Positions 12,634 to 23,181 of a stretch of 64,000 nt of DNA are shown here, in pieces. The position numbers were made by a program, and so were the translations under genes. A model generated the notes under the pieces. It was not told the origin of the DNA, did no database searches, and saw nothing but the letters and a program-made list of their open reading frames with translations. Every line of letters begins with the position of its first letter. Position 1 is the stretch's first letter. The stretch is from Bolinopsis microptera (lineage: Eukaryota; Ctenophora; Tentaculata; Lobata; Bolinopsidae). Location of the stretch: positions 20,674,103 to 20,738,102 of the forward strand of contig NC_087072.1 of NCBI RefSeq assembly GCF_026151205.1. The letters run 5' to 3'.

Positions 12634-14587
12634 ATGAGCACGTTACCACATTACCACTACATACTCTACAGTACCCTCTCTACCGTAGAGTTCATCATTG
12701 GAACACCCCTCAACTTGTTTGTGCTGCTCTACTTCTTGTGTAAGAAAGATCGGTCAAACAGCAGGTTCGGACTTTTTACTATTCTAGTTCCTACTGACTA
12801 ACTGACTTCTCATAATTTCATAATGTTGTCTCATCCTTACTCCTTACTCCTTACTCCTTAGGCTTAGTCTGAAAATTTACACGTGACCACTTATACATGC
12901 ATTCAGTAAATATTTTAATTGATAACTTGGACTTCATAGATAAATCTTGGGCAGGTTCTTAAACTTGTGTATCAATGCGGTAGATGTTACGATCTGTGGA
13001 CTTAGTTTCTTCAACGCTTTGAGCAGCTTCTATTCAGGCAATCCGGTAATAATTTACAATTCATTGATCTTCCGACAAGTCTTTATTATATCAGTCTCTG
13101 AATAACGTACTAGATCTACTTACTAAGTTACTACAATATAAAAAACACGTAGAATTTTCAGCTTTCCCTGATTATCGAATCACCAGATCTTCAACGCATT
13201 ACTATTGTTCCAGGTTCTATTTAACAGCCCCTTTCTGTGCAACGCTCACGGTATGTTATGGAACATAGCCCCCCGTCTCTCAGTTTATCTGATAGCAGTT
13301 CTCAGTATCTCTCGTACTGTATCCCTCATCTACCCTCTCCGTCACATTAGTAGGAAGGAGACAGCTGTTCCGATACTGATATACACTGTCATACAGATTG
13401 TGCAGGCAACTCTGCCTTTTTGGTTTGGAGCCACATACGTTTTCACTGAGAGCGTTCTAGGCGAGTTGTCTTGTTACTCTTAGATTATTGAAATCAAGCA
13501 CGATCTCAAATAACATCAAATAGAATCAAATGAAATCATATTTCCTTATGAATCAGGTAAAGAAAACTGTAACTGAAACAATTCTAACAGGTTGCGGCTG
13601 GAAGTTTGCAGATACAAGCCTAAGCTGGGTAGCAATACAAATTCTCTATGTTATCCTAGTTCCAGTGGAGTATATTGTCCCTGCAATTCTCATTGTGACC
13701 AGCTGTGCTCTCTCTTGTCGACATCTCTGGGCTAAGAACCCTCAGCTCGGTAATATTTCTAAATATTTTATATATTTCACTCACTTTATACCGCGCTTAA
13801 GTTTTAGTTACCGTTTCCAGTGAGTATTAGGACCACAAAGCCTACCCAATTAAGCGTCAATCTATAATTAACTTCAGGGAACAGTGGGATGAGTGACAGA
13901 AAGAGGCAAGCGACAGTTACAATTATCATGCTAACAATAACCTACATCATGTTCAACCTGCCATTCTGCGCGCTAGTCCTAGCATACTGCATAGCCATCT
14001 TCTCGGGGAACAAACTTAACTACGCTGATAAAATGCAGCTGACAGAGGAGCAAACGGTTTTGGTAAACAACCTGACCTTCACTCATACAGTTAACCTCAA
14101 CTCTATGGTAAACGCTATCATCTACCTGGTGAGGATCAAGGACCTAAAGAAGTTTGGAAGAACAGTTGTGAGCAGGGTCTCCAGAAAACAGCAGACCAAC
14201 AGACAGGAGACGAGCTTGAAAGAGATTGGTAGAGTTACAGAGAGTACACTGGATAGACTAGACGGACTGAAGCGAGCAGAGGGAACTGTGCTAGAGAACA
14301 AGACCGTCAGTAGAGTCCGTAATGACACTGAACACTCCTCTTACGAGAGCGAGGACTCAACTTGCTACAAGCGTGTGCGCGCAGACAATGTTAGTCCGGG
14401 GCTGATATCACGTGTCAGGACCAGCAGCGAGGGGTCACGTGGCGGGGGGTCACGTGGCGAGGGGTCACGTGGCAAGCGCAGACATGAGAGCGGGAGTGAG
14501 GGAAGGTTGTCTGCTCAGTCTCCTGAACTTGGTAACAAACACTTTGTGGTGATTCCCAGGAAACATGTTAACCACTATAACTTGTAG
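12634..14587 (+). CDS. Class A (rhodopsin-like) G protein-coupled receptor
   Basis: Five exons with agreeing phases: 12634..12764, 12955..13045, 13214..13472, 13591..13749 and 13878..14587, giving 449 residues. TM1 carries GTPLNLFVLLYF. The TM3 end reads LSISRTVSLIYPLRH, the DRY box being S107-R108-T109. A TM3 cysteine (C83) and a cysteine pair at about 160-161 can form the usual extracellular disulphide. TM6 has FNLPF where CWxP is usual, and TM7 has NSMVNAIIYLVR in place of NPxxY, followed by a basic helix 8. The roughly 150-residue cytoplasmic tail is Ser/Arg/Gly-rich with GSRG repeats and many phosphorylation candidates. The ATG at 12634 is the only sensible start before TM1. Ligand unknown; the loss of the consensus D in DRY and P in NPxxY resembles invertebrate lineage-specific orphan receptors. 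Confidence 0.88.
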
Positions 14588-15629
14588 ACATATTTATAAG
14601 CAAAAGTAACATTATTATTATGTTGTGGTAAATATACGGTATCGATACTTACTTGTAGCTTAATTAGTGCATGTACTAATTAGATAAATTAAGGACTAGG
14701 GTCCTCAGACTGACTATTAATTGGTCAGTGACCATTATAGTAATTTTGAATCTATACCATGGGATCATCAAATCACACTAACTATTACTTAACAGATGAT
14801 TAGATTGATTTTATTGTGTTTTTTGAACGATAACCCTACACATCTAGTCTTTTACTTCTCATCACGTGCATGGAATTTAACCTTATTCCTTCCATTTCTT
14901 CTATCTTTCCATTTCTATATTAAGACTTTTGGGTTTTAACCCTCATTATCATGAAACTAATACCTCATCAAATAATCACATTAATAATCACTGCTATACT
15001 ATCAGTTCACTATTTAAACACACACAATAAGTCCTCCTTAACACCGCATCACACTGCATATTTTACACAGATTAAATAAAGCATTTTAGTATTCTACAGA
15101 ATTACACTGAACCATTATGACGTGATCGTGGGTATCAAATCCTATCTCTTCACTCAATCATTTTGAAGCTGGAATTAAATGAATAAATGATGCTGGAAAT
15201 TCACATCTTATTAAACTTCACACCTTTAATATTTTGCTCACTACGCTACAATTGAAGGGTTTCGACTTTCTTTCTAATTTTTAAACATTTTTCTTTTTCT
15301 CTCAACGGTATTTTTATTCTCGATTCATCTAAATACAATTTGCGATCTATTCCATCTTAAGTACATTAGCTAATAACAGATTAATCGATGATTAGAGTAT
15401 GGTTGCCTGATTTATCCCAAGATATACCCATAAAATATGCGCATACTGATAAGATTTCGTATGCAACAAACGGATTAAACAACGAAATATTAAATTACTA
15501 CTACGAGCAAGCATATTGGTTTCCATGGAAACATTAGAATCTAACCAACAAAGCAATCCACTCAAGACACCTTTAATTCACTCAGTACAGTTCCTGTATT
15601 GTTGATTTTTACCAGCTCATACCCTGACA
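14588..15629. other. 3' UTR and intergenic region
   Basis: AT-rich, no coding signal. An ATTAAATAAA string near 15071 is the best poly(A) candidate for the receptor gene. Confidence 0.5.
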
Positions 15630-16370
15630 ATGTTGTTTTTGTTGCTATTATCAGCTCTACCCTGGCTAGCAGTGACGGAGTTCTGTTTCCCGCAGTACTG
15701 CTCCAACTATGACGGAACCGTGGTGTGGTGTGATCAGTCCCGGAACCTCTGTATGCCTGGCACGTGGTATGAAAACTATGCCACGTGTCTGTACGTGGGA
15801 GAGGACGGTGTGAATACCTGGGAAACTGGGATATGGTGTGATGAGCAACAAACTTGTGATACGGACGGGTGGAGTGGAAGCCCGTATTGTACTGACTGGG
15901 GGGCGGCGGTGGAGGCGGGGTTATCTATCCTGTACATTGCTATCATCTGTGTGGTGGTGGGAGTTGTGGTGAGTATCCTGGCTTGTTGTTGTTGTTGTTA
16001 CTGGATGGGTAAGGGCTGTTGTAAGAGAGGGAGTTCACAGCAACAAAGTGGGGTAGTGATACAGAACACAGTACATCCTGGCAGTGTGCCAGCTACTGGT
16101 AACAGTCCTGGTAACATGCCAACATCCACAGCACCAGACCAGGTATCCTACCACCCCCAACAGCCAGGAGGACAACAGTCAGTTTCCCAACAGCCCCTTC
16201 CACAGTACCCTCCGCACACGCAGTGCCCTCAGCAGTACCCTCCGCAATACCCAGCACAGTTCCCAGCACAGTACCCAGCACAGTTCCCTGTCCCCAACCA
16301 GTTGACCTACACTGCTCCACTACAAAACCAACATCCTAACACAGCCGCTAAAACTCAGTCTCCGGTGTAA
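15630..16370 (+). CDS. Type I membrane protein: Cys-rich ectodomain, CCCCC juxtamembrane, Pro/Gln-rich tail
   Basis: A single exon encodes 246 residues. Order: signal peptide (LFLLLLSALPWLAVT, residues 2-16); a Cys- and Trp-rich ectodomain to about 90 (CFPQYC, VVWCDQ, GIWCDEQQTC, YC); a transmembrane helix at about 96-118; then a cluster of five consecutive cysteines likely to be palmitoylated. The long Q/P-rich cytoplasmic tail has PPQY/PPHT motifs and repeated QYPAQF units, candidate WW or SH3 ligands. The design recalls the Shisa/CYYR1/VOPP1 group, but I cannot show homology from the sequence. Intronless, unlike its neighbours. The downstream GPCR-like features stop; no partner gene is implied. 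Confidence 0.8.
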   Translation: MLFLLLLSALPWLAVTEFCFPQYCSNYDGTVVWCDQSRNLCMPGTWYENYATCLYVGEDGVNTWETGIWCDEQQTCDTDGWSGSPYCTDWGAAVEAGLSILYIAIICVVVGVVVSILACCCCCYWMGKGCCKRGSSQQQSGVVIQNTVHPGSVPATGNSPGNMPTSTAPDQVSYHPQQPGGQQSVSQQPLPQYPPHTQCPQQYPPQYPAQFPAQYPAQFPVPNQLTYTAPLQNQHPNTAAKTQSPV

Positions 16371-17042
16371 AAAGCTGAACTTTATTTGTGGCTTTGCCTG
16401 CTGATGCCTGGCCCTCAGCAGGCTCTTATTTGTTATCGGTATGGAAGCCAAGTTGAAACAACAATGTAACACTAGCTCAGGGATATTTGTCGAGGTTGCC
16501 GCGCCCTACTGCATGCTTGAGGAATGGAATTACAGTTCTGTTATCAGATGTAGCTTTGATCAGACGGTTAAGAGACGTTGTTACGGGAAACACTGCATTC
16601 CACGGCCACTAACTGGTCGTGTTCCTAGTTAGTACAGTGTTAGTCCTGCTACTACTATACGTTCATATTTAGTAATATGCTATCATGAATAGGTACCTAG
16701 GTACCCGTCCAGCTGATGTACTGTATTCAAATTAGCGTGTATTTATTGTACGTGATTTCTTTGGGTGGATAAAATACATGTTACTTTCGTTTTCTTTACT
16801 CCAAAATGTAACATCTTATTTTTCTACGATTTAGTAATATCAGTTCATAAATATGTACATTCTTTTTCCATTGCACAAAGATCATGATTCTTGATATCCG
16901 TAACTTTTTAGCGATGAAATTTGTTTACATTTAAATCCTTGCCCATTATTCTCTCTCTCTATCTCCCTCTCTCTCACCTCATAGTGCATCGCACAGCACC
17001 CAGCTCATTAATTATTAACAGAGAAACTGTGACACTTTTTAA
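16371..17042. other. Intergenic, convergent gene ends
   Basis: 3' UTR of the plus-strand membrane protein meets the 3' side of the minus-strand BAH gene. A 63-codon ORF at 16441 has no family features and is not called. Confidence 0.5.
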
Positions 17043-17335
17043 TTACAAAGGTCTTCCGGAGCGACAGTGCAGTTTGCGCTGATGCAGAATGGCACGGTAT
17101 AATTGCCATTGATAAGAAACCGTCATTATTGCGATTATACAATAATCATACCATATTTGGAATAATCATACTCACATTAGCTTTGTACGGATTCTCCCCA
17201 GCGTCTGAGATTGAGCTGTCGTCCTGCGAATATTTTAAAAGTTCTCAGAAAAATCAAACAATGATTGAAGGTTAAAGTAGCGATGTAATGAAATCAAATT
17301 TAATGATTATTACACACAATTACACATAGAGACAT

Positions 17336-17375
<40 letters not shown>

Positions 17376-19338
17376 TTGTTGCAAAACTATTATCCTATCA
17401 TATAGATGATACGTAACAATTATGCAAAGATATTGAAACATACATTGCTTTCTGATAGGTTAATTTTTATCCTCTTTCTTGAAGAAGCGTGCTTTTTACT
17501 TGGCACCTCTGAAATAAACATTGAATTTTAAAATTGAATAAACATACGGAAAACAAATCGTCGAGTAAGGAATAAAGCGGATGATTAAAATTTGTTAAAT
17601 ATGCTTCGATAAATAGTTCAAAGCCGCTCGAGTTAACATTTTAACTGTTACAATATTTACATAAACTCGTTTTAAAAGTAAAAAGGCTAGTGAAGCTCCT
17701 ACTCTACTCCCGTCTGTTTATCTGATTTAAACTCTCGTGATTCTAACAGTCTGACAAAACAACCAACCTCTATAATAATTCTGACATTTCCACAGCTTGT
17801 AAAGCTCCCTATCTTGAACTGTGTCTCTACAAAATAAGATCCTGAAGCGGGGATGAACACCACCCAGCGCGCTAAAGAGCGGGTGTGAAACGTAGTCCAC
17901 TAGCCGCTCCCCTAGTCTCCTTCTCATAGCACAACTCCGGCAATAGCCCAGGAAACTTAATATCTTCGGTTCTGGTAAATCTGCAAAAAGACTTGTTAAT
18001 TATTTGTAATTAACACCTAGCAGTGTTAATTAAAATGATAATCTTGCACAAACTTAAAAGTTCAACTGATGAAATTAACCGGATTAATTAACTGATAAAT
18101 TAATAAATACTGTCTTGTTCATAAAACTTCGTAACACACTCCACAGACCTTTTGATTCAGGATGAGTGTTGGCTACGAACTGTAGAAACTCTCTGCAAGT
18201 CATTACAACTTCTCCTTCCAAACAAAGCACTTCGTCCTTAAGTGAAAAATGCGATTAGAGGCTTGTATCATGTTAACGGACATTACAGTCGGTCCATATA
18301 GTACAGGTATCAAAAGTGTACGATAACAGGTTAAGATGATTAATTAACAATGTTTCCGGTATTTCTTGTGCCATCAAATAAGAAATTACAGTATATTTGG
18401 GCAAATCAAAATGTGTAATATTTCAGAAGTAAAGGAGCCTACCTGGCCTTGTTCAGGGAACTTTCCTTCAACTGTATCCTCAGGAAAGTAGTAGGCTCTG
18501 ACACTAAGATATTTTACACCTTTTAACTCCCACAACATGTAGATCTCTAAAAAACTCATCTGAAAGTAACGTAAAGTAAATAAATAGTATGTTTAGATTA
18601 CCAATTATTATTGTATTTAGAAAGATATCGATTATCGGGGTTATTATATCCCCCCCTTATATGCACTATAGCTTTACAAAACATCACTGAGGATAATTCA
18701 TTATGACGTAGCTATTTTTATAATTCTATTTGGTATTTCAGTTCCTACAACAGCAAGGGACTATATAATATTAAATGGTAACTGAAAATCAGGGCTATAG
18801 AATCTCTGCAATGAAAGTTCCGTTCCTTACTCAACTTTGGTAACTCTAAATTGGCTTCAAATCAAATTTAACAGCAGTAAAACCCCAATTAACCATGCCC
18901 CGATTAACCGAAAACCTCTGATTTACCGCAGATGTTCCTTTCCCCAAACTCTAAGATAAATCGGGGTTCCACTGTATTTCCAGCTACGTTTGTAGTTGGT
19001 CTATGTGCTCAAGTCTCAACTTACTCGTTCGTAGTCATCCATGTGCCTGACATAGACAACGTCTCCCAAGCTATAAAGTTTACTTTTCATTGTCACTTGA
19101 TTTCTTAAAGAGAATGCTTTATAAAATGTCTGGTTTCCATGCACTGTAACACTGTCTCCAATCCATTGTATCGTCTGAGAGGAAGATATTTTGTAGCCAA
19201 TAGCAATATAAATTATTTAGTAAAAACTCATACTCCCATATAATGAAGCTCCCTTCTTGTTTCACAAAATTTTAAAGTTTTAAAATACTTACTTCAACAG
19301 CAAAAGTCTCAGATCTTCCGTCTTTTAACATCATTCTT
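17043..19338 (-). CDS. BAH-domain chromatin protein (BAHCC1/BAHD1/TNRC18 type), 3' part
   Basis: Exons in transcript order, all phase-consistent: 19293..19338, 19025..19174, 18443..18559, 18149..18236 and 17980 down to the BAH end. Readable blocks are TIQWIGDSVTVHG, LGDVVYVRHMDDYER, LSVRAYYFPEDTVEG, DEVLCLEGEVVMTCREFL, then LGYCRSCAMRRRLGE and FRILFCRDTVQD. The YCRxCAxxxRR and xxLFCR patterns are the C-terminal BAH signature of BAHCC1/BAHD1-like readers of repressive histone methylation. The frame could stop at 17727. A phase-0 GTTTAA donor after 17733 instead allows two small exons with good signals, 17176..17223 (DDSSISDAGENPYKAN) and 17043..17078 (RKLHCRSGRPL, stop). The N-terminal exons lie beyond 19338, where transposons begin, and were not found. 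Confidence 0.78.
17339..17372. repeat. (CA)n microsatellite
   Basis: About 17 uninterrupted CA units. Confidence 0.95.
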
Positions 19339-19997
19339 CTGTTAAAATGGAAATTATGCAACCAATAGATTTTAAATCCTGGTCATAGTCTATAGTAGGA
19401 ACAACCAGCCAAGTCTCCAGTAATAAAAGAAATAAAAGTTGTCAATCAACTGATAGATAGTTCAATGGGTTACATATTTTGAAGATCCCGTGCCCTGAAT
19501 TGAAGTTGAAGAATGTTACTGTCAAGGACACTTTAACGTTTTATATTAAAGCATTCATTATTGCGTAATATAATACTTAATGTAATACTTAATGTATAAA
19601 CTTCTAATACTTTTAATCATACAGGATGTTCAACATAAATTTGAGTTCACTTAGCTTTGATGTAATATAGATCTGCCACTATTTTAAAATTGGTTTGAAA
19701 AATACTAATGTTTGGTTGAAATAAAATGTACATCTTGTTAGTTGAAGTCTATATCATGTTTGTTTGATTTCCACTTGGCACTTATCTCATGCTGTTCCAC
19801 TATAATGAACATATTATGTATTCTGTGTTGTTGTGAAATGGGAGCTGATTGAAACAATTCATCAGTAAAAGTTGGTATTTAGCTGAGAGAAGACTCAGTT
19901 TTTGTTTAGCGCAATTGGAAACTAAGCTGAGAGCATGAGCAGTGGCGTAACGAAGGGCCCCGCCGACCCCGCTGTTGATAGTAGTATTTATTTGATA

Positions 19998-20395
19998 ATT
20001 TAGTCTGATATTGATATTAATATTGATTATATTGATATTGTTATTATTGAATGAAGCTAACTCCAGACATAAATAATACTACTTTTATTAACTAAGGGAC
20101 TTGGAGTATAAACGACCAATTTTGCAAAATTGTCTATCCAACCAAGAATTCAGGAGGCAAGGGTGGGCGCGTAAACTTTATGGTCTGCACTCTCCGATCC
20201 TGTATCACCCTGGATTCTTTTCGACGTATTTTTGGTAAAAGTATATATACTTTCTGGTCACTCTCTTGCTACTCCAAGTCCCCTAAGATATATGGTCTAA
20301 AGTTTGCGCTAGTTATATTTATAAAATATGTTTTTGTCTGCTTTAACTGATACTAAATAAAATTGTCGTTTTCTTGAAATTGTTGTTTTCTTGCT
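19998..20395 (+). mobile_element. LINE 3' UTR copy (5'-truncated insertion)
   Basis: Closely matches the sequence following the reverse transcriptase gene at 27830-28215, same order throughout. Includes the 13-bp inverted pair GGGACTTGGAGTA / TACTCCAAGTCCC and the terminal tandem repeat of the type AAATTGTTGTTTTCTTG. This is a dead-on-arrival copy containing only the 3' end of that LINE family. Confidence 0.8.
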
Positions 20396-21483
20396 GTGCA
20401 GGGGGCGCCATCTTAGGGGGCGCCAAATCATCGTCTAGATGTGGGACAATTTCGAAAAACTTAACTACAGTACTATGTTGTTCACAATGTTGGCCCCAAT
20501 TGCAGGGGGGGGTATTACTGTCCATTTTGTCCATTTTGTCTTTGTCTTTTTTTACATTTTTTTGTGAAGGACAGTGTTTTGTGGACAAAATGGACAATAC
20601 TAGGTACAAAAGGGACAAAAGGGACAAAAATTTTGGACAAATGAGACACAAAATTAGACAAGCTCAAATGTAGAGTAAAACAAAATTTAGTAAAACAAAA
20701 TTTTTATTTACCACAAAACAACCAATACATATTCAATATTATTATACATTTATAAATAAATATAAATCTAAATTCAGCTATATACTCAATACACAGCCCG
20801 CCGCGCAGACAGCCACACATTGCCGAGAGATTCTCAGGTGCAGATGAAAGCGCCGCGCGCGCGAGGTTTTTTATCTTACAATTACATGTTACAATATATT
20901 ATTAATTATCAAAGAATTTTAGAAGCAAAATAATTATTGCATATTGGGAAAATTTCGGTCGTTAACTCAGTTTACACGAGCGCAACTTGAGCAAAGCGCG
21001 AGCGCATGCAGAAAAGGATCGCGTAGCTAGTCAAGATGTTGATAAATATTTGGCTTGTGGCGCGATGTGTTGCTCTAACTATAGCCCTCTCGCTTGCAGT
21101 AGCGCGCGACCACCGGAGGCGGGAATGACTTGTGGAACAAGCGCGCCCGCAGCGGCGCGAAAGCACTTGGTTAGCTAGGTGAACGCGATGTGAATTGTAG
21201 GATGAAATCGTACTAGCTGACGCCACTCGCAGCTGTGCTGCTCGCTGTACGTCAGCGATCGAAATTTATACGCGTATCACCCATTAAGATGTGCCACCCG
21301 ACGCGCCACGCAATTTTTCTCGTTGCTCGTCGCACGTCGACGAACAACGAAGCTCGTTGCGACGCGCCGCGCAATGAGCTGCCAGGCTAGGACATCGTCC
21401 TGGTCCAAAAAATTTTGGCGAGCGATTTTCTCCAAAAATTTAATGTGGGCGCCGACTTCCACTCTGGCTAGGTTTCTTCTTAC

Positions 21484-21562
21484 CTTAACGGGTGATACTC
21501 GTAAAATATCTGTTCCAGACGAGTCCAACTCGGCGCGCGTCCTGGTAAGTTGTAAACCTACA
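21484..21562 (+). repeat. Dispersed double-hairpin repeat, copy 1
   Basis: TTAACGGGTGATACTCG, then ACGAGTCCAACTCG (short hairpin), CGCGCGTCCTGG, then GTAAGTTGTAAACCTAC (second hairpin with one mismatch). Same order as copies at 25906, 28920 (partial) and 37694. Confidence 0.75.
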
Positions 21563-21952
21563 ATTCTTACCCAGCGCGCGGTCCTTAATGGGATGAGGTA
21601 AAATAAGGTAAAAAGAATCCACTGACTTCCAATTCCATGTACTCTGGCCTGGCCAGAGTGCTTTCATAAAACTCAATTATATTACTAGCTTGGCGTTGTA
21701 GGAGTGAAGCGAGTGATACACATTACTTTGATTAAACTCTTGCTGATCACAATACAGTACAGGGAGGTGGGTAACACGGCTCGCAGTTGCAGCTGCGGCT
21801 CCTCGCTGGCGGTAATATTTCAATGAACAAGAATTAAGAAAAAGAGAATTTAAGAAAAAGAGAATTTTATTTTTTCACAGAATAATCAATACATATAATA
21901 TACTACAAAATATATTGTAAGTTCATCCATCGTTCATAAGATGGGGTTGCTC

Positions 21953-22042
21953 TATCCAGAGCCCTTGCGCTTACAGTAGCGCGCGCCCGCCTCACGGAGC
22001 TATCCAGAGCCCTTGCGCTTGCAGTAGCGCGCGCCCGCCTTC
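21953..22042. repeat. Tandem duplication with AGTAGCGCGCGCCCGCC
   Basis: CTATCCAGAGCCCTTGCGCTT plus CAGTAGCGCGCG occurs twice in tandem; single related copies lie at about 21095 and 39610. GC-rich, CpG-dense against an AT-rich background. Confidence 0.7.
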
Positions 22043-22734
22043 TTTCTTATTGGTAGTTGGCTTGCACGTGATCTTTTGCGCGGCTGTAATTGGTTCTGAA
22101 CGATCACGTGAATGCGAGTCACGTGTGCTGTAACATCCAATGAGCATTCGCACTTTTTTCAGGGCGATGGAGGTCGTAATTTACTCAGCCCGAATTAAGA
22201 TTCGGCGGAATGACAGGCTGAGCGTTGACGGATGTTACTCGTCTAAATTTCTTCGAAGTAGCGCGCGCCGCTTTCTTCTCGATGGCAAGTGCTACGAAGT
22301 AGTGCGCGCCGGGCCAAATCATTAACAATGGTCAAGCTGAGCGCAGCCCAGTAACTGAAAAAGAAGCTAAATGTAAACAACTGTGGAACAAGAAGGAACG
22401 CTTCCTCAGACACAGGAAGCATAAAGAATTGACACCCTGTACCCTATCGGAAATCAGCGACTTCTCTTTACTGTCCATTTTGTCCCTGTCAATTTGTCTC
22501 GTTTGTCTCTGTCCTTTTTGTCCATTTTGTCCATTTTGTCCCCGATTTTTTGTCTTTTTTGTCTTTTTTGTCCCTATTATCTTTTTTGTCCCTTTTGTCT
22601 CTTTTGTCCATTTTGTCCCTTTTGTCTTTGTCTTTTTTCAGTTTTTTTTGTGCAGGGATAAAATGGACAGTGGCACCCCCCCCATTGCAGCAATATTTGG
22701 TTCATAATAACATCCAGACATGGTTCCCGAGCAA

Positions 22735-22970
22735 TCATCCCTTCCCTGTCTAGGTTGAGTTCCTTGAGCAACCAGACACTCTATGGTAGCTCATTTGCTG
22801 TAAGAGGACCAAAACTATGGAACAAAGTGCCTGACAGTATTAAAGCTGATGCTACTTTTGAGTCGTTTCTTGCTCTGATACCGGACTTGAACCCTCTGAT
22901 TTCCGGTTATAGCTACAGCTGGTCCAATTCCCTGGTAGACTACTCGCCATTGAGGTGGTCAGACATCTGA
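22735..22970 (+). pseudogene. LINE reverse transcriptase C-terminus fragment
   Basis: The frame reads LYGSSFAVRGPKLWNKVPDS, then a C-terminal stretch ending at TGA 22970. AVRGPKLWNKxPDSI is the characteristic C-terminal block of CR1/Jockey-like reverse transcriptases. Everything upstream is missing. The following AAGTAACCAAAGCTAAGTA tail is a typical short tandem 3' end. Confidence 0.75.
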
Positions 22971-23181
22971 TGACCCTTCCTGCTACGAGGATAAACTCTA
23001 CCAAAGTAACCAAAGCTAAGTAAGTACTAGCAAAACTGCGCGTTTTGCTCTAGAAACACACTTTTTTAGAGATTGTACCGGCATATCCTCTAAAATCATA
23101 TCATCTAATTTGTTCAATTTTAGGGAGGGGCGCCATAAGGGGTGAGGTGCCAACAGGCAATGTTACGCCACTGGCTGAGAG

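Larger units (their letters stand above)
20476..23022. mobile_element. Nested 2.5-kb insertion: foldback core plus LINE 3' end
   Basis: Flanked by AGTACTA at 20469-20475 and 23023-23029. The related, uninterrupted hAT relic at 53.7-53.9 kb runs straight across this point. The left arm (about 20500-20650) and right arm (about 22460-22690) are inverted: both have a poly-G/C run next to ACTGTCCATTTT and many TGTCC/TTTTGTCC units. Between them lies GC-rich repeat sequence with AGTAGCGCGCG motifs, then at the right a LINE terminus. The short ORFs across it are products of the simple repeats. Confidence 0.7.
19926..23181. mobile_element. hAT-like non-autonomous element with nested insertions
   Basis: CAGTGGCGTAAC at 19940 is matched by its reverse complement GTTACGCCACTG ending at 23173. 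The 8-mer GCTGAGAG lies at 19926-19933 and again at 23174-23181, as expected for an 8-bp hAT target duplication; six extra bases (CATGAG) separate the left copy from the terminal repeat. Inside are a LINE 3' end (about 19998-20395) and a 2.5-kb insertion (20476-23022). No transposase is visible. Confidence 0.7.

Noticed and set aside
20972-22707. Several ORFs on both strands (for example Arg/Ala-rich and SFLSLLSLL-type)
   Set aside because: Produced by GC-rich and TTTTGTCC simple repeats of the nested transposon; no domain features.
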